A stretch of 64,000 nucleotides of DNA from Oscillospiraceae bacterium (lineage in GTDB: Bacteria > Bacillota > Clostridia > Oscillospirales > Oscillospiraceae): assembly GCA_031261325.1 (NCBI GenBank), contig JAISKH010000080.1, positions 19,715 to 83,714 on the forward strand, written 5' to 3'. The position numbers were made by a program, and so were the translations under genes. The notes under the pieces are model-generated. The model had not been told where the DNA came from and made no database searches. It saw nothing but the letters and a program-made list of their open reading frames with translations. Of the stretch, positions 47,013-54,184 are shown piece after piece (position 1 is the first letter of the stretch; each line of letters begins with the position of its first letter).

Positions 47013-47123
47013 ATGGAAATTGGACAGACGATTAAGAAGCTGCGCAAGGAGCGCAATTTTACGCAGGAGGAGCTTGCGGAGCAGCTGAACATCACGTCGC
47101 AGGCGGTGAGTAAGTGGGAACGC
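47013..47123 (+). pseudogene. 5' fragment of an XRE-TPR regulator, interrupted by the ICE
   Basis: The start and the first 36 or so residues (MEIGQTIKKLRKERNFTQEE onward, to SKWER) match the intact regulator at 43697 almost exactly. After the WER of the helix-turn-helix the match stops near 47123 and the frame runs on for about 100 bases of unrelated sequence to 47225. Promoter and ribosome-binding site are intact, so a 71-residue HTH-only product could still be made and might compete for the regulator's sites. The 3' part of such a gene appears at 58972. Confidence 0.8.
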
Positions 47124-47197
47124 ACATACACCGCAAAGCATATACACGCGCACACCCACCGAATGCCGAGCGCTCGGCTGTCATGCAGCGCAGTAAC

Positions 47198-48355
47198 CTA
47201 CACCGCGCAAGCTTCTTCACTGTAATGGGCTGTCTCTGCGCCGAGGTCGGTTGCGGCGTTTCGCCACGCGTCTGCGTCAGCTTTCCACGTCACGCTAATC
47301 TCCATTCCGCGCCGAACCTCGACCCGCTCAATCATTCGCGCGGCAATCATCTTTTGCTCTGAACGGTCTGCGTCCGCGAACACCTGCGCCCAATGAATGT
47401 ACTCGCCGTGCTGCCGCACGAACTCGTCGCTTTTTATGGTTGAATTCGTCAACGCCGTTTCCAACGCTGTGACTTCCTCTCGCAGACGCGTTACCTCGCG
47501 CTCGGCAATCTCAATCGCCTCGTTCAAAAGCCCTACGGAAAATTTACTCTCACCGCGAATGACTTTCACGACCTCGGATTTTAAGTCGGCAAGCTCGCTC
47601 TCTTTCTTTGTTAAATGCCGTATCGCCGCAACGTGAGCCGCCTTGTTCTCCGACAGGCTCAAATTCAACCGACGTTTCAAAATGCCGACATTCGACACAT
47701 CGGCAAGCGTTCCGAACAATTCAAGCAGCAGCTTTGTAACTATACCGTCAACTGTTTTTGCGCCGTAAGACCGTTGACCATCGCATTTGTGGACATACTT
47801 ATTGCCGCTGTTACATATGTACCGCAAGACCTTACATCCGCGGCTGACTACGCTCGTCGCGGTCATGTGCGCTCCGCAGTGACCGCAGATGATATTGCCT
47901 GACAGCAAGGCTTCGCCGCGCACAACGCGGGGGAGTTTTGTGGTTTCCTGCCAAGCGGTTTTCCTCGATTCGAGCAACTCCTGCGTGCGGAGCCAAGTCA
48001 CATTATCAACGATTCGCAGGTGTTCAAACACCTGCGAATATGTGTCACCTGAGCGTAAAATGCCCCTGTAAATGCAGTTACCCAGCATATGGCGAACCGT
48101 CGATTGCGTAAATTCATTGCCGTGCTGATTGCGTATGCCGCGCGAGGTCATCTCCCTTGCGACGGTTTTTGCTCCAAGACCGCGACTTGCGTACAGGTCG
48201 AATATCTCGCGTACAACAACTGCCTCCTCGTCCTTGACGAGAATGTCATACACAGGGCGAGTCTGTTTACTCGGAAGTATCATTGTCACGACCGTATGCC
48301 CGTCGTTCTCCGGCGCAATGAGCTTGACGAATGGCTGTGGGGCGATTGGGAGCGG
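47198..48355 (-). pseudogene. Large serine recombinase lacking its catalytic domain
   Basis: The recombinase domain (TRPVYDILVKDEEAVVVREI, then LGAKTVAREMTSRGIRNQHG) and the zinc-ribbon domain (LLSGNIICGHCGAHMT...YICNSG) with a C-terminal coiled coil are present, as in ICE integrases of Firmicutes. The N-terminal resolvase domain with the nucleophilic serine, about 140 residues, is missing: upstream of codon GTG 48289 the frame stays open for only 22 codons to a stop at 48356-48358. It sits at the left end of the element, the normal place for an integrase. It probably cannot catalyse strand exchange. Confidence 0.8.
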
Positions 48356-48402
48356 TTATTCGAGCGGAGTGAGGTTGAACTTAGCAAGGTCGTTGCATAA
48401 GG

Positions 48403-48440
48403 AAAAAGGGCTGTCGATGATAAACATCGACAGCCCTTTT
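48403..48440 (-). terminator. Terminator of the Fic operon
   Basis: A perfect 16-bp stem (48404-48419 with 48425-48440) with a five-base loop, followed on the minus strand by a T-run. It separates the two Fic genes from the integrase remnant. Confidence 0.9.
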
Positions 48441-48450
48441 AAGAATGAGG

Positions 48451-49377
48451 TTAATGCGCGGGGTCGTCCTTGCCTTTGCCCGATGCGGGCGGCTGCGGCG
48501 GTTGATTGCGCCGTGCCTCTTTGTCCGCGAGGATTGCGTCGTGGACCGACGGAACCGCTTCTTCGGCGACACCAATGTGCAACTCGCGGTTTTTCAATTC
48601 GTTATGCTCATCAAACAGCAAATTCTCAAAAAAACGATTGAGGTATACCGGCGTTGCTGTAATATTCCGTCGATGGTCGTTGTAATTTGCGCGCACGAGC
48701 GCATTGCGGAAGTACCACGAATTATTCTCGAACGTGTCGTTGGTCACATCGTAACCAAACGCGCGAAGGTACTTGATAGTGAACACCGCAATCGTGCGCG
48801 TGTTGCCCTCTCCGAAAGCGTGAATTTGCCAGAGGTCGGCAACGAATTTAGCGATATGCAGGGCGGCGGCTCGCGGGTCGAGCTTTGAGTAGTCAAAATT
48901 CTTCTCTTTGTCGATGTCGTAATCAAGCGACTCACGCACGGTATGATAATCGTCGTAAGTGACGGTGTCGCCGTTCAAAACCCATTCCTTTTTGCTGATG
49001 TTGTATTCCCGAATCTTACCTGCAAAATCGTAAATCCCATCGAACAGGCGGCGGTGAATCGACAGCAGCTCGACGGGCGAGAGCTTGAACGCCCTGCCCG
49101 ACAGAATTTCCGCAATGCGAAGCGACACCTTGTCCGCCTCCTCGGTCCTCTTTTCGTCGTCGGTGGCTGGCGGGTTTAGTTCATAGTATTCGGTTATGAG
49201 CCGCTCGGCTTCTGTGATGGTAATTTCACCGTCGATGTTTGATTGGGCTGTTTCCAGCAAGTATTTTGACGGAGTAAGCCCGTCAACCTTCTGCAATCCG
49301 ACAGCCGTTTTCCAATGGCGGCGGCGCTCGTCAGGTTCGGACTCGGTTTGTTTGATGTAATTATCGTCGTGTTTCAT
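48451..49377 (-). CDS. Fic family protein with fused VbhA-like N-terminus and basic C-terminal tail
   Basis: Fic domains transfer AMP or related groups from nucleotides to target proteins. The active-site motif is His186-A-F-G-E-G-N-T-Arg194, and the flap region DFAGKIREYNISK is typical of VbhT-like Fic toxins. Residues 35-65 (SKYLLETAQSNIDGEITITE) resemble a fused VbhA-type antitoxin helix with SNIDG in place of the usual S/T-xxx-E-G, so inhibition may be altered. Residues 276-308 form the shared tail: PSVHDAILADKEARRNQPP, then Gly/Lys-rich. 308 residues. Eight bases separate it from the upstream Fic gene. Confidence 0.85.
   Translation of the reverse strand: MKHDDNYIKQTESEPDERRRHWKTAVGLQKVDGLTPSKYLLETAQSNIDGEITITEAERLITEYYELNPPATDDEKRTEEADKVSLRIAEILSGRAFKLSPVELLSIHRRLFDGIYDFAGKIREYNISKKEWVLNGDTVTYDDYHTVRESLDYDIDKEKNFDYSKLDPRAAALHIAKFVADLWQIHAFGEGNTRTIAVFTIKYLRAFGYDVTNDTFENNSWYFRNALVRANYNDHRRNITATPVYLNRFFENLLFDEHNELKNRELHIGVAEEAVPSVHDAILADKEARRNQPPQPPASGKGKDDPAH
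48499..48546. repeat. Tail-coding direct repeat, copy 1
   Basis: These 48 bases, coding the VHDAILADKEARRNQP tail of the first Fic protein, are identical to 49425-49472 in the second Fic gene. The rest of the two genes is not similar at DNA level. Confidence 0.9.
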
Positions 49378-49385
49378 ATTCGCTC

Positions 49386-50249
49386 CTACAATATTTCCTT
49401 GCCCTTACCCGGCGCGGGCGGCTGCGGTTGATTGCGCCGTGCCTCTTTGTCCGCGAGGATTGCGTCGTGGACGGAGGGGAACTCTGAGTCCGTCCCACTC
49501 CGCTCCACGCGCTCCATCGACTTCTCCCACGTCCGCTCCGTCTGCTTTACGAGGAACCCGTGCAGCGGCTCAATGTCCTCGGACTCATCGTAGCTCTCCA
49601 GCGCGGCATAGTAGCCCGCCTTGTCCTCGTCGTAGATAATCACGGGCGGGTGGTCGTGCGTCATCAGAAAATAATCCAGCAGCGTGCGCCCGACGCGCCC
49701 GTTGCCGTCCGCGAACGGGTGAATATACTCAAAACGCGCGTGAAAATACGCGGCGGCTTTGAGCGTACCGCTGTCGGGAACGTCCCGAATCTCGCCGAGT
49801 AGCTCCTCAATGTCGCCCGGCACGTCCTCCGGCAGCGAGCCGACCTCCTCGCGCCCAGTCACATAGTCGTGCTTTTTGAACGCGCCTGGGCGTTCGCCGC
49901 GCTCAATATACCGCGTCTCGTCGTAGGTGCCGCCCGTGAGAATCGCGTGCGTTTCGAGGACGAGTGCAATCGTCAGCGGCTCCCGCACCGCGATTTTGTG
50001 CTTTAGAAACTCGTAGCACAGCTTTTGATTTTCAAGCTCGAACATACTGCGCGGGTCGCCCGTGAAGTTCAAGACGCGCCCATTCTCAAAAATTCCGCGC
50101 GCGTTTTGATAGGCAATGCTCGGATTTTCAATCCTGCTTGAATGATAGGCGAAAAGAATCTTGAAGTCACGCAGGCGGTAGTCAATATCCGTGACGGAGC
50201 GGACGCTCCACCCGCGCCACAGACCGACGACCTCCGTATACTTGCTCAT
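49386..50249 (-). CDS. Class II-like Fic protein with basic C-terminal tail
   Basis: A canonical Fic motif His177-P-F-A-D-G-N-G-Arg185 follows an N-terminal inhibitory motif S-S-R-I-E-N (residues 37-42), matching the S/T-xxx-E-G/N rule of class II self-inhibited Fic enzymes. Target unknown; known members AMPylate host or bacterial proteins. Residues 258-287 carry the same tail (PSVHDAILADKEARRNQP, then PPAPGKGK) as the downstream Fic protein, although the two Fic domains are of different classes. 287 residues. GAGGAGA precedes the ATG, and the gene has its own promoter. Confidence 0.88.
   Translation of the reverse strand: MSKYTEVVGLWRGWSVRSVTDIDYRLRDFKILFAYHSSRIENPSIAYQNARGIFENGRVLNFTGDPRSMFELENQKLCYEFLKHKIAVREPLTIALVLETHAILTGGTYDETRYIERGERPGAFKKHDYVTGREEVGSLPEDVPGDIEELLGEIRDVPDSGTLKAAAYFHARFEYIHPFADGNGRVGRTLLDYFLMTHDHPPVIIYDEDKAGYYAALESYDESEDIEPLHGFLVKQTERTWEKSMERVERSGTDSEFPSVHDAILADKEARRNQPQPPAPGKGKEIL
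49425..49472. repeat. Tail-coding direct repeat, copy 2
   Basis: Identical over 48 bases to 48499-48546. Same orientation, 926 bases apart, so recombination between them would delete or fuse the Fic genes. Confidence 0.9.
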
Positions 50250-50282
50250 TTATTATCTCCTCGCACTATTTTTACTGACGAT

Positions 50283-50311
50283 ATTATACACCAAAAATCC
50301 CAACTTTTCAA
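50283..50311 (-). promoter_or_regulatory. Promoter of the Fic operon
   Basis: On the minus strand, TTGAAA (50311-50306), a 17-base spacer and a perfect TATAAT (50288-50283), about 35 bases before the Fic start codon and within the short mobC-fic gap. Confidence 0.75.
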
Positions 50312-50317
50312 TATAAT

Positions 50318-50668
50318 CTATTTTATCGCCGCCAGTCCCGAAAGAATCCCCGACGCCGCTTCCCACAGCGTATCGTACCGCCGCCGCAAGTCCTCAATGT
50401 CCTCGGCGTAGATGCTGCGCGTCTCGTTCGCGCGTTTGGCGATTTGGTTCAGATTGTTCGAGCAGCGGCGTAAAAGTGACACCAGCGCGCGGATATCCGA
50501 CAGGTCGATGTTAATGAGGTAACCGTCAATGCACATGTTTCGCATATACGCGCCGAGGCTTGTGACGCCCATCTCGTCCATGCGCTTGCGAATCAGCGCG
50601 GATTCCTCGTCGGTCGCCGCGAAGTGGAATTGCACGGAGCGGACGCGGTTCGAGCTTTTACCGCTCAC
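50318..50668 (-). CDS. mobC: MobC-type relaxosome protein
   Basis: A ribbon-helix-helix-type accessory protein that helps the relaxase nick oriT. The pattern RSVQFHFAATDEESALI, LGAYMRNMCIDGY and the C-terminal LLRRCSNNLNQIAKRANETR are characteristic. 116 residues. The GTG start overlaps the previous stop. The relaxase gene that normally follows is missing: the next gene is the Fic operon. Confidence 0.88.
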   Translation of the reverse strand: MSGKSSNRVRSVQFHFAATDEESALIRKRMDEMGVTSLGAYMRNMCIDGYLINIDLSDIRALVSLLRRCSNNLNQIAKRANETRSIYAEDIEDLRRRYDTLWEAASGILSGLAAIK

Positions 50669-50868
50669 GACGCGTACCTCCCGGCAAATTCATCCGCGAA
50701 CGCGAGGTCTATCATATCGGTCAGCTTTCGCGCGGCACTCTCGGCGGCGGCGCGAACGTCGCGCTCGTCGATGTAGGGGAGCGCCTCCCGGAACTGCGCG
50801 GCGGTGGCTTCGCGCGTGTCTGAGCGGTACAGCGCAATCAATCTGCGCTCCTGGGTTGTAAACGTCAT
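50665..50868 (-). CDS. Small ICE protein resembling transposon-transfer assisting proteins
   Basis: 67 residues, MTFTTQERRLIALYRSDTRE..., with a helical, Ala/Glu-rich body. Small proteins beginning with this kind of F-T-x-x-E-x-x-L-I-x-L-Y pattern accompany mobC in clostridial ICEs and have been called transposon-transfer assisting; no biochemical role is known to me. It overlaps both neighbours by four bases, so the group is co-translated. The family call is tentative. Confidence 0.55.
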   Translation of the reverse strand: MTFTTQERRLIALYRSDTREATAAQFREALPYIDERDVRAAAESAARKLTDMIDLAFADEFAGRYAS

Positions 50869-51626
50869 CGCTCAATACCCTCCTTGTCCTCGGATTTTGC
50901 TTTCCTCGGCACGGGCGGCGCATTGCGCGCCGCCGCAATTTTCGCATGGACGGAAGCGTATTCGCCGTGAACAGGTTCTTTGCCTTTTTCAACTCCGAAT
51001 ATGCCGTCGAATTTCTCAATGTCCGCGCGCTCAAAAGCCGCGCCCTCGGTGTTGTCCTCGTAGAGCAGGTAAACCTCTTTGCCCGCATCGAAAAGCTCCA
51101 GCGCACGAGCGTTCCCAAGCGGAATCATTCCGTCGTAGAGGTAGCCGTAATCGTGCATATCCGCGATTATCGTTTCGTGTACCGAGGTCTGCTCGCGCTC
51201 ACGCGCGGGCTTGTCGTAGGCGAAAACGTAAAAGTAATCGTCCCGAAGCGTTGTGCAATTTATGAAGTATTGGCGGCTCTCCGTCTCCAGTTTGAAGCCG
51301 AAATGCCCGTCGCGCCCCGGCAGTTTCGCGTCGGGATTAGCACAGCAATACAACGCCATCGCCTCATAGTTTTTGAGGACGCTCTGCCGTAGCGTGGTCA
51401 TCACGCTCTGAAACTCCGCCTGAAATCCCGGTGTTTTATTCGCGCTGCTCTCGCCGTCGCGCGGGTCGAACCAAGCGTGATAGAATAGGTCGCCCGCGCT
51501 TCCGAAGTCGCCGCGCAGGCGACCTATCCAACGGTGGAAGTCCTCGCCGGGGCTTTGTCTGTAAAACATTTTGTCCTCGCCCGGCTTCCACGGCGCGATT
51601 TCCGCGCCAATAATTCCGTCGTCCAT
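50865..51626 (-). CDS. ICE accessory protein (YodL/DUF4316-like) with shared tail
   Basis: Two recognisable regions: an N-terminal part with RLRGDFGSAGDLFYHAWFD and GFKLETESRQYFINC, and a central part with LYDGMIPLGNARALELFDAG and VYLLYEDNTEGAAF. Both patterns recur in accessory proteins of gut Firmicutes ICEs grouped under YodL/DUF4316-type names; function unknown. Residues 223-253 form the tail with SVHAKIAAARNAPPVPRKAK, ending GIER. 253 residues. Encoded between the antirestriction-like gene and mobC. Confidence 0.6.
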   Translation of the reverse strand: MDDGIIGAEIAPWKPGEDKMFYRQSPGEDFHRWIGRLRGDFGSAGDLFYHAWFDPRDGESSANKTPGFQAEFQSVMTTLRQSVLKNYEAMALYCCANPDAKLPGRDGHFGFKLETESRQYFINCTTLRDDYFYVFAYDKPAREREQTSVHETIIADMHDYGYLYDGMIPLGNARALELFDAGKEVYLLYEDNTEGAAFERADIEKFDGIFGVEKGKEPVHGEYASVHAKIAAARNAPPVPRKAKSEDKEGIER

Positions 51627-51631
51627 AATCC

Positions 51632-53452
51632 CTACCTTTCCGACTTATGCCCGTCCTTATCATCTTTCTTTTTTCGCGGTGCGGGCGGCACTTTCCGCGA
51701 GGCTTCCAACTGCGCCTTAACGGAATTCGTCTGTTCGTGTCTGTCCACTCTCGCGGGCAGGTCAAGCAATGCGAAGTCCACAATGCGATACTCCTGTGGA
51801 ACGACTCCGTCATACTCAACGCTTGTGTCATACCGCTTATAGGCGTAACCCCATTCGGTGAACACGCCCCCGTCCTCCGACGCGCATTGCGCGCCGTATT
51901 CGGCGGCGGTCGCACCCTCCGGAACGTCGTCGGGCAGTTCGCGTATCCAATACGCGCCAAGCTCCGATATAGTATTTGCGTCAATAACATGGAATGACGC
52001 GAAAGTGTCCGCGTCAAGCAGGTTAATCAGCCCCGACGCGCTGTCCACGCCGACAGCCACATTGCCCGTGAGTATCGCTTGCAGCTTGTCAATTTCCCAC
52101 GATTCCATATCTTTGAGATACGACGCCAGCATATTCAGCTCGTCAAGACTGTCGTTCGGCGAGAGAATCTCGGCGACGCCCTTGCAGGGACTGCTAAATT
52201 CCGCGGCGATATATCGCTCGCCATTCGGACCGTGAACACCAATCTGCTCGAACACGGCGCGAAGGTCGTCAACCGTGGCGGGAAGCTTCAGCCACGCGCC
52301 GTCAGACTCGCGCTGTTCGTCGCTTATGAGCCGCACCCGTATCGTCGTTTGCTCGGCGGCGACGGGATTCTGTATTACCTCCGCGTCCCCGTCGCGCAGA
52401 TGATTGCCGACGCGCACGGAATAGTTCTGCCCCGCAACTTCAAGGCTGTCCGAGTAATTTCCCCAATAGAAATCCCGCTCGCCCTTCTCCGTGGTGAATT
52501 GCCACGCGACAAACTTTTCGACTGCATCCGTGTTGTGTCCGATTGCGAAACCCCTGTTGTCGTCGAACCGAATGGAGCGGATAATCTCGTAATCATGAAC
52601 CTTTTCACCGAACTCAGGCTGACCGGGAAGGGTGAAGCGCGCCCCGTCAAGCTCTGCGTACATCTCGCGCAGGTACTTCGCGAAATCGTCAAGCAAGACG
52701 GGGTGCGCGTTCATAATCGCCCCATTAAACGCCGCCTCCGGCACAGCGAAATCCGCCGCCCAAGTCTTGTTCGCGGTAGAGTATCGCCCGTCATAGTCGT
52801 TCCGCTGGATAAGCCGCGCCACAACGCGGTTTACTCGCTCAAAGCCGTACTCGCTGACCACCTTTCGCACCGCTCCGCGCAGGTTGTAATGGTTCGACGC
52901 GTAGCAGCAATCACGAATAGCGGCGTCGATAGACTCCGCGCAATCGATGTTCAGCTTTCTGCTGTCGTGGTAGAACCGCTCCTCCAAGCGGTCTTTTGCT
53001 GTTGCGAAGTCGTATGGGTATACGATTTTCGTGGGGTCAGCCTTTGAAAGCGTGTCCTCTACCATCGCGGCGAAAAGCTCATGGCAGAATTGCCCCTCGG
53101 ACTTGTCGCTGCTGCGAAGCTGCACGCCGAGATACCGCTGGCAGATGCCCGTCGCTTCCCGCAAGCCGTGATGTTCAATGGTGTCCAGCCAAAAATCCTT
53201 GCCCGTGGCGTAGTGGATTTCGCGCTCAATTTTCTTCACACTATCCTCGCCGTACACGACGCCCAGCCCGGAGCCGGAGTCCCACGCCACGAAAATCGTG
53301 CCGGTGGCGTCCACACTCGTCACGTTGCCCCGGTCGCCGGGCATCAGTTTGGTATATGGGTCGTTCATCGAAATGAGTTCCACGCGAGTACCTGCGGGAT
53401 ACTGTTCCCGAATCCGCGCCACCGTCTCTCTTGACGGAAAATTACTGTTCAT
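51632..53452 (-). CDS. DUF4314-DUF3849-antirestriction (ArdA-like) fusion with shared tail
   Basis: A 606-residue multidomain protein. Residues 1-75 match DUF4314 (SRETVARIREQYPAGTRVEL, GDRGNVTSVD). Residues 120-345 match DUF3849 (DFATAKDRLEERFYHDSRKL, YDGRYSTANKTWAADF). Residues 385-545 resemble the ArdA antirestriction fold (WLKLPATVDDLRAVFEQIGV, LNMLASYLKDMESWEIDKLQ), with an acidic surface. The tail is NSVKAQLEASRKVPPAPRKK, ending KSER. ArdA mimics DNA and protects incoming elements from type I restriction; that role is inferred. Usually these domains are on separate ICE genes. Confidence 0.65.
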   Translation of the reverse strand: MNSNFPSRETVARIREQYPAGTRVELISMNDPYTKLMPGDRGNVTSVDATGTIFVAWDSGSGLGVVYGEDSVKKIEREIHYATGKDFWLDTIEHHGLREATGICQRYLGVQLRSSDKSEGQFCHELFAAMVEDTLSKADPTKIVYPYDFATAKDRLEERFYHDSRKLNIDCAESIDAAIRDCCYASNHYNLRGAVRKVVSEYGFERVNRVVARLIQRNDYDGRYSTANKTWAADFAVPEAAFNGAIMNAHPVLLDDFAKYLREMYAELDGARFTLPGQPEFGEKVHDYEIIRSIRFDDNRGFAIGHNTDAVEKFVAWQFTTEKGERDFYWGNYSDSLEVAGQNYSVRVGNHLRDGDAEVIQNPVAAEQTTIRVRLISDEQRESDGAWLKLPATVDDLRAVFEQIGVHGPNGERYIAAEFSSPCKGVAEILSPNDSLDELNMLASYLKDMESWEIDKLQAILTGNVAVGVDSASGLINLLDADTFASFHVIDANTISELGAYWIRELPDDVPEGATAAEYGAQCASEDGGVFTEWGYAYKRYDTSVEYDGVVPQEYRIVDFALLDLPARVDRHEQTNSVKAQLEASRKVPPAPRKKKDDKDGHKSER

Positions 53453-53454
53453 TA

Positions 53455-54087
53455 TTACTTATCGCCTTTCTCAAATTCAAGTTTGAAATTCACATATTTG
53501 CCCATGTCGTCAAGCGCGACCGTCGCGCCGTAGGTCTTGCCCGTCTTTTCACTGTACAGGTCGGAGATGAAAACGCGCCCCTCTGACAGGAGCGCGGACA
53601 CGGTCTTTTTATCTATCGTTTTGTGTTTCGCGGCGAAGAAGCGATTATCCCGCCACACGGCGAATTTGCACGCCGCACCGGAACAGAAAAAGCCCTTTTT
53701 GCCCTCGTACACGTCGGACCCGCAGCGCGGGCATTTCCCGACAGGCTCGCCCCTCGGCGGCGCGAACAGGGCGCGATACTCGGCAATCGGCGCGCTGTGT
53801 TCCGCCACAAGTTCCCGCGTCATCGCCGCAATCCCCGCTATAAACGCTGTATCGGCAAGCTCGCCGCGCTCCACAGCTTTCAGCTTCGTCTCCCACTCGA
53901 CTGTGAGTAAAGGCGAGGTGAGCGTCTCCGGCAGAATCGCGACGAGGTTCGCGCCCTTTTCCGTCACGTGCAGTTGTCTCTTTTTGCGCTCAATAAAGCC
54001 GCCCTTGACGAGCTTTTCAATAATTCCGGCGCGGGTTGCGGGGGTGCCGAGTCCCTTGCGCTCGGTAACCAACATTTCATTTTCCAA
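53455..54087 (-). pseudogene. topB: C-terminal fragment of DNA topoisomerase III
   Basis: Begins at the conserved ERKGLGTPATRAGIIEKLV and continues through the C-terminal domain to a zinc-finger-like CPRCGSDVYEGKKGFFC. The N-terminal toprim and active-site tyrosine domains are absent, so it cannot relax DNA by itself. A TTG at 54087 lies seven bases after AAGGAGGAG and could start a 210-residue product. The preceding topB segment is found beyond the HipA gene at 55362-55490; only about four codons are missing between them, so the HipA cassette inserted here. Confidence 0.82.
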
Positions 54088-54111
54088 TATTTTGTCTCCT
54101 CCTTCTAAATC

Positions 54112-54138
54112 AAAAAGCGCCGCCTGATTGGGCGGCGC
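54112..54138 (-). terminator. Terminator of the HipA cassette
   Basis: Arms GCGCCGCC / GGCGGCGC (54117-54124 with 54131-54138) and a minus-strand T-run. It follows hipA by 46 bases and precedes the topB fragment. Confidence 0.85.
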
Positions 54139-54184
54139 GCGGAATATCATAGTTCAGGTTCACCTTTGCGTTTTGGTTTTTTAT

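Noticed and set aside
47124..47225. Continuation of the XRE 5' fragment as a real C-terminus
   Set aside because: The sequence after WER (Thr/His/Ala-rich) matches nothing in the paralog and simply runs to the first stop in ICE DNA.
48404..48440. Invertible-promoter or IS end
   Set aside because: The 16-bp inverted repeat has a five-base loop and a T-run directly after the Fic gene, so it is a terminator; no transposase is present.
52079..53047. 322-residue plus-strand frame opposite the antirestriction-like gene
   Set aside because: It is antisense to a long, domain-rich minus-strand protein, has no ribosome-binding site or recognisable domain, and reflects GC-rich third-position bias.
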